Assembly: GCA_003415625.1 (NCBI GenBank)
Contig: PYIU01000010.1
Span: 2,230,501 to 2,294,500 of the forward strand
Reading direction: 5' to 3'
Length of the DNA: 64,000 nucleotides
DNA from: Aquanectria penicillioides
Taxonomy: Eukaryota; Ascomycota; Sordariomycetes; Hypocreales; Nectriaceae
Part shown: positions 32,164 to 44,647 of the stretch, in pieces
How the letters are laid out: the number at the start of each line of letters is the position of its first letter
Numbering within the stretch: the first letter of the stretch is position 1
Program-made: the position numbers and the translations under genes
Notes under the pieces: model-generated
What the model saw: only the letters and a program-made list of their open reading frames with translations
Database searches by the model: none
What the model was told of the DNA's origin: nothing

Positions 32164-34523
32164 TCATGTGTCCAGAAGGCTGTTCAGTTCCTGATCCAAG
32201 GGTTGCTCAGTAATCGTTCCGTTAGGTATATTTGCATCACAATAGAGCCTAGCCATCTCACAGAGAAGTACAAAAAACCGACTGGGTCTAATCGGGAGGA
32301 AATCTTCTGACGTAGGCTGAGCGCTTAATGATGAAACAAAACGTTCGAGGCGGCTAAGGTCATCTCGATTGCAATCAGTGATGATGCGGCAAAAGACCAT
32401 TAGGAAGGGAACAAATGGTGTGTATAGAATTGTGCTAATGCATCAATATCAGCTGTGGGAACACAAAACCTTCATCAATCTAGACGGGAACAACGTTGAC
32501 TAACCAGTTGATATGTCGCTTTACTAGGGCTGGGTCGTGTGTTTGGGCGTACAGCTCATCGAGGCCTCGTTTATGGGCATCCAATGCTGCACGTGAGACA
32601 TCGAGCGCATGATTGGAAACAGCCTGGTAAGATACGTCTGGTACGGAAACGACCCTGGAAACGAGTGACAAAACAACGAGTTGGACAAGCCGCTCGGCTT
32701 CGAGGTACACCCTTCGCATCGGATCACTGCCAGAGTGCCCAATGGTGTGATTTGATATATCCTAACAAGGGTTAGACTGCAATCTACCTTCCCTGATGTC
32801 CAGAAACGGCTCCTAACTTACGCCTTGCTTACTAGAACTTACATCAAGCAATGCCTGCAGCTCAGCACTTAAAGCCGTTGCAATGGCTACTCGGTCTTCC
32901 CTAGGTCGATTGAGGGCTGATGTGCTGAATAGTTGATTTAAAGTTTTCCCTTGGATTTCTGCAAGTTTTACCCAGCGAAACACGGTAGGATGTGATGGAC
33001 GGGGGATATCATTCTCTTGCAACCCGGGTGTGCGTCCTAGCCGCAGGCCTAACGCTGCATCGAGTCTGTACACTGACCAAAATAGGCGCATCTTCGCAGT
33101 CTTTTTCGATTCATTGTCGTTTTCCATGGAGGATACACGATGCAAGCCTAGATTCTGGCACAGGCCTACTGCTACCGAAGTTAAGGTCCACGCCAGTGTC
33201 GCCTTTGTGATTTCAATGGCATGTTGGGCCTAGAATCGCAGAATGTTCGTCAGCGTATCTGACGGTATATTTTATATGTGGAGCAAATCTTACTCCAAGA
33301 ATTAAGCATGCAATGATTTCCATTGTAGCCGGAAGAATGAGCGGAAGGCGAGTGATGCTCTGTTGTATATGCGATCGGCACTGAGCACTGTAGTCAAGAT
33401 ACTTTTGCTGGCCGGAGACAATGGCGTATTCAGAGAAGAGTCACGATAGACAACCATTTGCAAGAATGAAATCAGTTTGCCGGTATTCTGCAACGGCAAA
33501 ATAGATCCTTTGGCACGTTTCAGTGAATTTCTCCAGGTCGAGAATCTGAGAGATCCTGATCACAATGTACGATTCGGGGTGTTCTTTTCGGTATTAGCAG
33601 GGTGCTGACTTTAACATGGCATAGAGATGTTTTGAATACCTCTCGCCCAGCGCAAGACAAGGATGGCCTCTTCTTGTGGTGGCATGATGATGGCATCTTT
33701 GTTGCATGCGGAATGCTCTACGGGCCCGAGATCACCAGAGACACAGCCCAAGCCTTCATCGTGGTTAAGAATATCCCGCAGTGCAAACATGACACTGTCG
33801 GGGCATGGATATGGCGAATTCTCTGTTTGGCATCCGAATAGGTCGTCGACAAACTGGTAGATACTTTTTGAGTAAGCAGTCAGTGTGGAAAGTTCTTCAA
33901 CTTGAGTCACGCGAGGAGAACGTTGACTAGGTCTAACGCTGAGTGCATCCGTGTTCAGGCGACTCAAAGCCGGGGTAACATTGAGGCCTTGGAGCAAGTC
34001 CTTGATGCTCTTGAGATTCTGGGCGATTTCGTCAATCTTCTGCTCACTGGGTGATTGCAATCATGGCCCATGATCAGCATCGACACAGCAAAGGAGGCCA
34101 AGAGCAAAGCTCGACTCTCATAGATGGTAGCCACTCACTAGTGGGGGGATATCAAAATTCTCTGCCGATTTTCGCCAGCTCTTGGCTTGACGGCAGAGTG
34201 TGTGCAGTCGAGCCTCGCACTGGCGCAATTGGAACATGGCGTAGCCCTGTCACAACCAATCTGTATGCCAAGTCAGCTGTTTTGCAGCAGCCTGACGAGA
34301 AGGGAGGATAATATTCACCCACCTTTCTTGCTCGACATTGGTCACACTTGGGTTGTTACGATAAACATCAGCCTCGTCTGATTCAAAAGCACATCTGACG
34401 CGCCAGAACGTCCGGCGGACGGAATCACTTGGGCTTCCGAGACAGACGCCGAGAGAAACTTACCGAGCGGCGTGACACCACAGGCCGACCACCTCCTCGA
34501 TCTCCGCCAGCAGGTTGTTCCAT
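32164..34523 (-). CDS. Zn2Cys6 fungal transcription factor, eight exons, one in-frame TGA
   Basis: Exons are 34523-34464, 34346-34323, 34260-34139, 34046-33640, 33583-33294, 33229-32843, 32761-32505 and 32434-32164, totalling 606 codons; all junctions keep frame. Exons 1-3 build a perfect C-X2-C-X6-C-X5-C-X2-C-X6-C cluster, starting CDQC and ending SARLDC. The second exon is only eight codons. A coiled linker follows (EQKIDEIAQNLKSIKDLL), then the fungal-specific regulatory domain, recognisable by ISQILDLEKFTETCQRIYFAV, the LAWTLTS helix and YTPFVPF. A TGA at 33443-33441 interrupts exon 5 where relatives usually have Tyr or another residue. An alternative 57-nt in-frame intron could remove it, but the bases it would remove look conserved. 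The intron 1 acceptor (AAG) is weak. The gene is divergent from the reductase at 34884, a likely target. Confidence 0.82.
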
Positions 34524-34883
34524 GATGAGATGAAGGATTCGTTCCGCCAGTCCGCAGATTCCGCTTTTCGTCCTGGCCCCGCATGCCCGGATCCTTGCAC
34601 CGCCGCCCGGAGACGCTCGCGTTTCCGGATCTCCACTCTTGGTTTTCGCCTGTCCAATGATGCTCGGCAATGGACAATGTGGGCCTGATTTTTGCCAACT
34701 TCACTGAGTAAGCCGCAATTGCCAAGTTACCGGCGCGAAGATTGTGGGTTGTGGGCAGAGCATTCGCGTCACCTGGATCGAATTTTGGTTGAGACTTCTA
34801 TATAAAGCAGCTATTGTCTGAGATAGACTAATCATTAACTTGACCAACATCAATTGCACAAGCACATCTCTCACAGCTTCAAC
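34524..34883. promoter_or_regulatory. Shared promoter of the Zn2Cys6 regulator and the Rossmann-fold reductase
   Basis: 360 nt separate the two ATGs. A TATA box, CTATATAAAG at 34797-34806, lies about 80 nt upstream of the reductase ATG on the plus strand. Divergent arrangement of a Zn2Cys6 gene with an enzyme gene often reflects local control, though this is inference. No CGG-triplet pair was assigned as a binding site. Confidence 0.55.
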
Positions 34884-36255
34884 ATGGCCTTCAACATCCT
34901 CATCACTGGCGCCGCTGGCTACATGTAAGTTATCAACGTTGATAGATCCTCGCCTCCTAGTAAAACCTGACAACTCGCAGTGGCGGTACCCTGATCGACG
35001 CTATTGTCAAGAGCGATCAAACGGCGATCGCAAAGGAACGGATCATAGCCGTCGTCAGGAGTGAAGCACAAGCTAATAGCCTGTCTGCCTTGGGTATTAA
35101 AGTCTCTCGCGTGGATTTGACTGACAGCGAAGCCACTACTCAATTGGTTCTACAGCATGACAGTACGTGTGTCTGAAGGTTGCAAATGTTCGCCTTTCCT
35201 CATCTAACTCTGGTGCTAATTAGTTGACTTCGTCATCCACTGCGCTAGTGCCAGTGATGCATCGCTCGCAAAACCACTCCTTTCTGGCCTCAAAGCACGG
35301 ATGGAGACGTCTGGAAAAGCAACATATTTCATCCACGTGAGTAATTACTCTCGCTAAATCTTCAAACAGGGCGGCTAATGCTCGCCTTTTGTGGCCTAGA
35401 CGTCTGGCGCGAGTGCTTTTGCTGACAAAACCGGTTGGACTCATGGCCCAGTATATGATACCGACCCGGTGCTTGATTGGATAAAGGAGATTGAAGTTCC
35501 GTATCCAATACGACAAACGGATGTTGCAGTTGTTGAATATGCGCTCGAGTGCGATGTTACAGCCTTTGTGGTAGATCCTCCGCTCGTTTGTACGTATCTC
35601 CCTGCAGGTTTAATCTCGGCGTGTTAATCTGTGAGTAAATAGATGGTCGAGGCACAGGCCCATCTAACCGGTCTTCTTTTATCCTTCCCGCCACCATACG
35701 TGCTTGCATTGCCAAAGGAGCTGTCAATATGTTTCCCGATAAGAGTGTAAGCCTCGTCCTCAAGTGAGCTAATATACTGAAATACTAACATCAAAAGGAA
35801 TGGCGAGGAGTCCATGTCACGGACCTGGCACAATTCTATATCCGTCTTGTTGCCTCTATCGCGAAAGGCACTAACCTCCCTAGTGGCCGGGACGGTTACT
35901 TCTTCACCCCTGCTCACGCGGTAATCTGGAAGAAGACCTTTGAACGACTAGCTCCGGCACTCCATGCCAGGGGCCTGGTGTCGCAGCCCGAGGTGGATAT
36001 ATGGCCCAGTGAAGGAGAAGCCTGCAAGACTCTGGGCCTCCCCCCTATATTGGTGCAAGTCGGCTGGAACTCGAGGTATACAGTCCCACTAGGTCGTAAA
36101 AATGCGTGCAATGTACTAACACCAAACCAATATGTAGCTCGATCTGTATGTCCCAGAAATCTCATCTCATTGGGTGGGTGCCTGAATGGGATGAGGCAAA
36201 GTATTTGGAGAGCATGGACGATGAGATTCAGGCAGTCTTGGATGCAGGGAAATGA
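34884..36255 (+). CDS. NAD(P)-binding Rossmann-fold epimerase/NmrA-like reductase
   Basis: Seven exons: 34884-34924, 34981-35162, 35224-35336, 35400-35589, 35643-35746, 35798-36075 and 36138-36255. Introns are 51-63 nt and all junctions keep frame, giving 341 residues. The N-terminal nucleotide-binding motif ITGAAGYIGG spans the first splice site, followed by a CASASDASL strand, the PPLVYGRGTGPSNRSS loop and VHVTDLA, typical of the extended SDR / NAD-dependent epimerase family. The family reduces or isomerises small molecules; the substrate is unknown. The gene is divergent from a Zn2Cys6 regulator. The intron 5 acceptor reads AAG, which is unusual. Confidence 0.88.
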
Positions 36256-38096
36256 GAGCATTTGCCGGTAGATGGAAGAGTGGCTGATGACAGTCCGATT
36301 TCCCACCAAATTCCACAAGTTTCGCTTGCGATCTGATTAAATACTCCACACACATCAGGTTTTGGATGCGCTCGTTGCATCGCAGGAATTTGGAATGTAA
36401 TTTGATTAAATGCGGGGATAGCCTAATGTTTGTTTGGGTGCTGGAGTAATTTTAGCTGTCCATATGAGTGAGCGATTGGCACTTGTGCAACGTTCATGAG
36501 TATCCGTATAGTCTACAAGCAGAGTTTCAACCGTGCGATCTTACGCAGAAACAAAAATCAGGAAAAGTAATTCAAATATGTCGCTGGAAATATACACTCT
36601 TTTGCAGCTAGCATTTGGTCACAATTCCTGGGTCCCTGGATCCGTTGGGGACGGATTTGGCATGCAAAAATACATCTCAGCTACCGTGGCCAATTCTCTG
36701 CTCGGTGGCTAATGTGAGCCAATAAGATGTGGAACAGTCACGGATGGGAGATTACAGGTCGGTTGAATGGAGGTCTGATGACGGCAAATTGGGCTGAAAT
36801 TCTCAATTACCGTGTCGAGATACCGCGTGTCAGTGTGACCAACTCACTCAGACATTGGTCGGCAAGTTTTGTGTGCACACAATCCGGGGAAATGGATCAT
36901 TACTGGAATAATTAGGATCGCTTTGTACATAATGACATTGTCCCATTCAATATGCTGCTCTACTTTTCACCACCGAAATCACTCCTACTCCTATGAAACT
37001 GGCTGTCAAAGTCAACAACCACCAACCCTCACAATTACCAATGCCACATCCGATTCCTTCGGCCTGCAGATTATTCCAACTCCGTTCAGCTGTTGCAAAT
37101 TTCTCAACGATACTCGGGATTGAAGAGGAATCCTAGACCACCTTCAACATTTTCTCGAGTGTCTTGGCCATCCCAGCATTCTTGAGATCGTCCACCATGG
37201 CGTAAACCCCGAAATCTCTCCGCCCAACTGCCTCTCTACAGGCTTGATCCTCCATGACCCTTGCACTCTCGCAGAAGACATTGGCTGTGGCGGCCATTCA
37301 GCCCCCGATGAGCCCCAACTAGGCAGCTTGCTACAGATGTCCCAGCTCTGCATCATCGCCGTGTAGGTGCTGACGTGGTAAATCCCTGTTTTTCGCTTTC
37401 GCCGAGCCCTTTTGGCCTATGTCAGCACCCATCATCGTCCGTTTTAGTCTCAGGCATACTAACATCTGTCACCGGTAGGTATTTTGCCTCTCTGATCAGG
37501 GACGAATACCGTATGATCGAGGTTTTTTCCTCCTTTCAGTCGATACGCGAGACAACACTGCTCCGCAAATGCTGCAAGCGGGCTTTGTTGAGTTCTTGGG
37601 AAATAGATGTCCTCTTCTCATCACCCTAAATCAAGATGCTACGCCTACTCTGGTCAGTAAGATGTGACAGCCAAATCATTTGTACGTTGGAAAAATCGCG
37701 ACCACAGCAACATGATTGGTCTCCTCGAGCGTCAAATATCGGGATTCGGCGGGAAAAGTTGGACCCGGTGAATGTAGCCGACAGGCCTCTGGTTTCAGCG
37801 GCAATCGTTACCTTTCACTTTGGTGGGCGTTGGCGACATTGAGGCTTACCGAAGCTGTTGAACTACAGTTTTGGATGCTTGGGGCGGGCCATCAATTGAG
37901 TACACCGAATATCGGCGCTCGCCGCCATTGTCTCGTCCGCACTGCATTCCGTTCATAACGCACCGCGCACTCAGAAACTTCACCGCGGCATTCTGTCATT
38001 GTTTATTTACTCTTCAGTGGCAATTCAAGTCCGAATTTCCACATGTGACACCGTCAACTAGCTCGCTCCGCTCAAACAAAAGTCAGCCAAGGCAAA
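36256..38096. other. Intergenic region upstream of the C2H2-family gene
   Basis: About 1.8 kb in which I see no gene. Frames at 36727-37629 and 37636-38209 have no recognisable composition or splice pattern. No repeat or mobile-element end was found. Confidence 0.4.
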
Positions 38097-38939
38097 ATGC
38101 CATCTCACAACAGTGCCCAGTTTGCCTGCCTCATTCATCGCGCTTTTCCCGACGATCCCGTCATAAACAAGACGTGTTTGAGTGGATCGAGCGACATACC
38201 ACGTCTTAGGTTCCTGGCCGTCCTGCAAACCACCATGATCTCTCCGGCTAACTCCAGGCTGAAGATTTCACTTGAAGGACCATATCTGCGACTGTCCAAG
38301 ATCTGACCCTTTAGAGATTCAGCGGCATGTATGAAGCGAACGCACATTTCAAACGACGAGTGGAACTCTATCCGGCAGATGCAACGACGCCGCCGAAACG
38401 AGACAACAAGAGACCAGTGGATTCGGATGTACAAGCAGATATTCCCCTCGCACTCCGAGATCCCCGCTGCGTACCAGCTATCGCTTCCTCAGCTGCTAGC
38501 TGTTGTCAGCAATCCACCACCATTGCTAATAGACAATTTGAATGCGGAATTCCAAGCTGCAGCGGCAATTTCTAATGGCAATGATTTCACCCAGGCCGAG
38601 ATTTTTCTCCAACAATTTCCGCGTTTTATCAACTTTGCAAACAAGAACGGGGAATACCGCGCCTCTCAATCTAGATCAGATGCCGGAACGGACATGAAAC
38701 GCCTAGTCAATGGCAGCCATATAACTTCCTCGTCCGGCTACAACACTCTCGCCACGAGTGATTCCGAGTTTATGGCAACAGATTCTTACCTCTTCCCATC
38801 TGGCATGCTGAGCTCTACAGATATCCCAGCCCACCAGCCTGTTTGGAGTGAAAGCGACGAGCAATTGCAATCCCAGGAGGTCTTTCTGGAGGATCAAGAG
38901 GAGGACGAATGTTTTTCTATGGCGCATCATATTGATTAG
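38097..38939 (+). CDS. Short relative of fungal C2H2 zinc-finger family proteins
   Basis: The best model has two exons, 38097-38209 and 38315-38939, with a 105-nt intron whose branch point (CTGAC) lies just before the TTTAG acceptor. It keeps frame and gives 245 residues. The start (SAQFACLIHRAFPDD, then KTCLSG and IPRLR) and the following ACMKRTHIS/QW.R.YKQIFP block match a fungal family in which several C2H2 fingers separate these two blocks. Here the fingers are absent, so the protein would be a reduced form or the gene is decaying. The C-terminal part is acidic and Ser-rich. Function is unknown; the exon structure is tentative. Confidence 0.55.
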
Positions 38940-40177
38940 TGATGCTCTACAGCTCGTGCGCACGCCTATAATACTAGATTACGACATGCAAATATCTAGA
39001 CCCATGATAACTCTATGACAATTTAATTGATTTGATTCACTTTATTTTTCATTGTCCGGTCCCTATTTTTGTTGAGCGTGTGGCTGTCGCTGGATATTTC
39101 ACTATCTCAATGCTGATTCCGATGTACCCAGAGCATCACATGCATCGCATGCAACGTTTCTTTTTTTTTTCTTGTGCAACAAAAACAAACAGCCATATTG
39201 CAGGACCTCCTCAACAGTTGGGACAGGAACGCATTGGGTGAGATTTGCAGCCATCGTCTGCAAACAAAGCGGGGTAAGGCAAAGATGGTTCGCAGATTCA
39301 AAATACAAAGACAAGGTGAAGCTTCGCAGTCAATTCATCTCTTGATGCCGCCAATGTTCACCTTTATCCACTGGATGCCTGGATCTCGTGGTAAGCGGCC
39401 CAGGGCGTTGGCCAAACTGGAGCCTTGTAGCATCCTGGCTGGCCTTGTCTCGTCCAAAAGCTTCACTTGGCAGGTCGCACGGTGAGGTTTGTCTTTACGG
39501 AGACTTGATTACAATCCATTAGGATGGCTAAAGAGCGTGCCGATTTCCTACCGCCCGCTATAACAACGGACTCTTAGCCGGAGGACACTTATCCACTCGA
39601 CTGTCCGCTAGAATCCCAAATCCAATTAGGAAATTTCCAAATGCAAGACAGTCACGCTAGCTTAATCTTGGAACGCGACCGGAAGAAAAGACGTGAATGA
39701 CACTCAATAACCTGACTTTGAGATTGGGATACTAACAGAATGAACCAGAGGAATGAACTGTTATCGTACTGGTTTCCCAAAACGGTTATTAATGCGCGGA
39801 AGTCATGGTAGCTGTTGCGTTAATTTCCTCATCACCCACCCAACGCAAACTTGAAAAAGTAGTAGGAGTAGCAACACAATGACAAAGGTTCCAACCACCT
39901 CCAGTTTTGCATGGCAAGCAAATTGAAAAGTTCTTTACTCCGACTATAAATACTTCTTTAAACTTGACCCGCGTCCGATGGGGGTTAGTTTCGCGATGAA
40001 ACACTATTTGTATAGGGTAAGCACACGATTCGAGTGGTAATAGTGCACCACTTCACCACCTCGCTGGTGCCTGTTCGACGGCGGAGAGACCTGTTAAAAA
40101 GTTCAGTAATGGGCTCAACTGAGTTGGTATTGATTTAATAACCGACCTTAACCTGTACTTACACATTCTATCAAGGC
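38940..40177. other. Intergenic region between C2H2-family gene and ankyrin NACHT gene
   Basis: About 1.2 kb, convergent flanks, no supported gene. It contains a homopolymer-rich T tract near 39159-39170. Frames such as 39174-39485 show nothing recognisable. Confidence 0.4.
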
Positions 40178-43100
40178 CTATTGTAGTTCGGGTCCGACCT
40201 TGTCGAAGTAGCCTTTCTCGTGTCTTTCCTTTAGCGCATTGAGAATGTTGCTTTCACCAGTCGACATAGCATTCTTGAGCAGATCAGGGTCAGACTCAAA
40301 CAGCTCCTTGATTTTGGAGTAGTGATCGAGCAATAGGCTGAAAATCTCGACTTGGTCGTATCGAAAAGCCACAGTGAGGATATTCTTTGCATCATCATCG
40401 GGGATATCCTCACCCATGAAGGGAATGAGATGAGCAAGACACCGCATCTTTCGTTGGAACAGGTCATCCCAATGCTTGGCATCGTCTTTGGGAGGCGTGG
40501 CCGCAACGCGAATCGGAAGACGATCAATGTCGTTTTTGATGAAGAGAAGGTCCCGATGATTCTCCAGATAAGGGAGCATAGCCGCCACATGGTACGGTCG
40601 ACCATTCAAACAAGCAAGGTGCAAAGGAGTTTGACCTTTTTTGTTTTGGATAGACAAATCGGATTTTTCCAGGAGCATCTTCAAAGCTTGCGTCTTCCGG
40701 ATGTTTACATGCCCTTCGTGGATTGCTGTAGCATGGAGAGCAGTGTCACCCATGTTGTTTTGGGCTTGCGGATCAGCGCCCGCCTGAAGAAGGCACCGCA
40801 TTGCATGAGATTCGGTTTTCCAGGCAGCCCAACCTGCTCTAATAAGCGCAGTATCACCTCTGTTGTTCTTTAACTCTAATAAACCTCGTCCACCAGGAAA
40901 GTTGAGAATCAGATCGATGATGTCCGCACTATCAGACTCGACTGCTCGATGAAGGGCGCTCTGGTATACTGGCCCACCCTGATTCAAGAGTATGTCGTGC
41001 CTGTTATCCATGGCCTTTATGACTTTCAGAATTCCTTGGACTATTTTTAGGCTCCCCTCATCGTTGATATTGCCGCACGCCATCATCAATGGGAGGCGCC
41101 CTCGTTTATCTGAAGTGGAGACCATCTGTTCCGCCTGTTCTGCTGATGCAATGTTCAGAATGGTATCAACCACATTCTCTTGGCGGTTCATGACAGCTAC
41201 ACTAAAAGCAGTCAGACCATGAGGCCCCGAGTGCGCGTTAGGATTAGCTCCATGGTTCATCAAGACTTTGGCTGTTTTGTCGTTCCCTAAGCTTGAAGCC
41301 ACAAACAATGGTGAATATTGTGTTTGGCCCCAGGAAAAGTCACTGAAACCATCCGTATTCTTGTGTTGACTTAGCCAAATCTTCGAGGTCTCGGGTAGGT
41401 CGAAGAAGGCCAGAATATGCAACGCAGATACTGGAGGAGCCTTTGTTGCCAACTTGTCCCACATCTCGGTTGTCCAAATTCCGATCTCTTCAAGCTGAGG
41501 CTGAATTCCTATTGTAACCATGTCTAGGAATCGGTCTTCTTTGAGAAGCCCGATGATATCCAGAGCGGGGAACGGTTCTGCGGGGAGCTGCTCAGCCGCC
41601 TTGTTCAAGTGCCATCCCCAATTTGAAGCCGCGTATTGTAGAAAAGGGGATGCCTCGATGGCTTTCTTCCATTCTTCTGGACTTCCAGAATCCTCTCTGG
41701 CTAGCTCGAGGCACCCTAAACATGTTTTGGCAATGATACCATGGGGATTGCCAAAACGTGCAGTGGCTCTTTTCGCCTCAATGCAAAAGTCTTTGATGAC
41801 TTTGTGCACGGATAAAGACTCTGCGTTGCTGCCAATGGAGAGGAAATAGGATGTTGCTTCTGCTATTGTGTTTCCACCAAACTCGAATACATCGGAATTG
41901 TCCGAATAAAATGAAAGGGCAAGGGCATGCTGTAGTTCTTCAAGCCTTAGTGAAGGGACCTTGGTGAAAATGGCGAATAGCATGACTCGAGTTCCAATTC
42001 GTGCCTTGTCTTTGTCGGGTGAGGATTCGATGCGGTTCATGGTTCCCTTGATGAGACTATCGAGGCCTCCAGAGAGATTCCGTAGCGCGTAATCCAAAAC
42101 CGTCGCATCCTGGCTTTTGAGCTGGTCAATGATAAGCTTTGCACAAAGGAAGTTTGCATTCGCGATTCGAACAATGCTCTCGCCAACTTTTCTCCTGTCC
42201 TCATCAGATAACAGCCTCTCAGGGAGTGCTGAAACGCCGATGTATTCATCTCGTTCATCCCTGGCTGCAATTCTTCTCAAACGGGTGGAAACATAAGATC
42301 TGAGAGAACCATCATTGTGATTGGCGTTGATGATTTCTGTGCGATTGACCCTTGCATGGGCGCTTAAACCTTCCCTGGAGGTGACGATGAGATTGACTGT
42401 TTGAGAGTTGAGGTTGCGCAGATTGAGCATCAAATTCTCAAAAGTAGATGGTTGAAGCTCGTCGAGTCCATCAATCACAATGTAGACCTTGTCGAAGCTC
42501 TTAGATACCACCAACAACTTGGATTGAGTGGATTCTCTATCATCAAGACCTCCGTTTGATTGAAGTAGATTTATTGTCGCCTGCAAATGCCCATAGGCCT
42601 TTCGAGGTGAAAGATCCCATAGCTGCTGGAGTAACTGGCGCAAAAGACATTTCAGTATACGGTCCGTGGTTTGTTTGTCACCCTCTTCAAAAGTGCAATA
42701 GTACATAGCAGCGCCAAGAAGCGGTAGCTTTGAATGAGCGTCTTTCTTTTCTCCCATCATACTTTCCTTCTTCTCAACTTCTTCGTAAGATGGTACACTG
42801 TCATCGGATTGAGAATTCACAAGATGCTGGGCTAGGAATGTCGCCATGTGGGACTTGCCTGCACCAGCTTCTCCCAAAATCCACAACCAAGGGCTTTCGC
42901 TAGTCGAATCATCCTCGAGCCAGATTCGGAAAGACTTTTCGTCAAGAACCCACTCTGGAGGGCTCTCTTTAAGATTGTTGAGAATTTCTTGTGGTGAAGG
43001 ATTGACTTTTATGGGTAGTTGCTCAATAGTCTTGAAGAAATGGGTTTTGTCAAGTTCATTCCGAATCGTGCTTAAATCGTCAAGTATCTGTTGCTGCGCC

Positions 43101-43706
43101 TCTGCAGTGTCTCGAGTATGGTATGCACTGAAAATATGCAAAGCCCTTAAGTTGGTGAGTAAAGCTATCTGAATAATTCGACCTCGCACTTACTTTTGCA
43201 GTCTTTCGTCAGTGTTGTGGATTTCCTCAATCCGAGCCAGAACCCAGTGCTCGGAGATAGTCCATTTCAATCCCTCCCAGGACCGACGGAGCCCTCTGGA
43301 AAATTTCCCCTTTGTCTCATTGTCAACGACATAACCTTTCAAGTCGTCTAGGATATTTTGATAATCCTCTAGTATCCCAGGGATCTTGGTGTTCGTTCTG
43401 TCAACTAAAGCTTGGAGATCTTCATTCGGCGAAAGAGTGCTGAAGAGACCGCGGATTCTTTGGACTAAATCTTTGGAATAATCCAAAGCGACAAACTGCA
43501 CGACTATATCTTAGTATTCATGCTTTATGGATGAACGACTGGAATTTCTTTGGCTTGCTGGGAAGTGTCGCTTTAATGACACACCAGGGAGTTGGGCCAC
43601 CTACCAACTGATCAACCGTTTCTTGGTATTTAACAGCTGTTTTTGTTCTCCCGATCAGTTTTATCGTCAAGTCGATTGACGTAATGGTAGCGCCGAAGAT
43701 ATCCAT
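40178..43706 (-). CDS. NLR-like protein: helical N-terminus, NACHT and ankyrin repeats
   Basis: Three exons: 43706-43605, 43495-43194 and 43127-40178. Introns are 109 and 66 nt with GTAGGT/GTAAGT donors, and junctions keep frame, giving 1,117 residues. The first about 135 residues are helical (FVALDYSKDLVQRIRG) and resemble the N-terminal helical domains of fungal STAND proteins. The NACHT/AAA NTPase has Walker A GEAGAGKSHM near 220-229 and Walker B VYIVIDGLDE near 348-358. A winged-helix-like helical stretch follows, then at least five ankyrin repeats at about residues 750-1000, marked by SPLFVASSLG, HGANPNAHS, QSALHRAVES, GDTALHATAIHEG and GQTPLHLACLNG. Such proteins are candidate non-self sensors. 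It is divergent from the Helo-like gene at 44648. Confidence 0.92.
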
Positions 43707-44647
43707 GTTGGCGAGGCGTGCTTCGGAACCTTAGGGAAAAGAGTGAGAAGGATAAATGAAGGGTAGATATCACTTCATTTATGCGATGGACACGGTGGCC
43801 TATTTTGAAAGTCAGAATTGACGTCAATGTGAAGTAATACAGCATATAAGCTGATTGAAATGACATAAGAGAATCAGCAATGTAAGAATCGTGCTCATTG
43901 GCGATACCATCCGGAGGTGGTGCCACATATGTCATCAAACATCCAGGTGTGAAAATGATGGACGGTACGTCAGATGCCATTGATGGGAGTATCTCCGGGA
44001 CAATTGCGCTCTATGCATTCCATATTATCTCGCCATAAATAAGGACCCAAGTTTTGAAAGGTTCAATTCTGCTAAGATCTGCTGTGATGCTATTAAATCT
44101 CCAAAAATTTCTCACCACCCGCATATCTTGTGTAATTATGTGATCTGACGCGCGGATTTTGTACAGGCTTTCCAGACATGAGTTTAGAATACATGCTTAT
44201 TCCGGTCTATGGAACTAAGCATTCGAGAAGCCAATAGATGTTCCTGACTTGCCGAATTTCCAGACACATGATGGTGACAGGTGGGCGGATGTAGGGTAAT
44301 AGTTAAAAGCAGAGGGAATGTGATTCTGGCTTCGTCGTTGGGGTTCATTATCCGTATGGGAAGGGGTGTGAACCTCATTGGTTCTCAAGTAAAAAAGTTG
44401 AGAGATTTTTTACCAAACTACAATTTCCTGTCCGCTGCAGGCAGCCATGATCTGCGAGCCACATAGAACATTCTTGCATGCAGCTCAGCCTCGTTATAGG
44501 ATGGCAATGATGAGGCGAACCACGAGGCTTTCCTACCCCACTCCTCTTAGCTATTTAAAGATACAGCCTGATTCTTGGAAATACCGCCTCGCTTATCTCA
44601 ACTCCGCCCTCGGGATTGGGATTCGTCACAAGGCTTCCTTCATCAAG
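43707..44647. promoter_or_regulatory. Divergent intergenic region between ankyrin NACHT gene and Helo-like gene
   Basis: 941 nt lie between two divergent ATGs. A TATA-like CTATTTAAAG at about 44551-44560 lies roughly 90 nt upstream of the Helo-like ATG. A minus-strand frame at 43980-43630 overlaps the first exon of the NACHT gene in another frame and is not supported as a gene. Both genes may share control from here. Confidence 0.45.
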
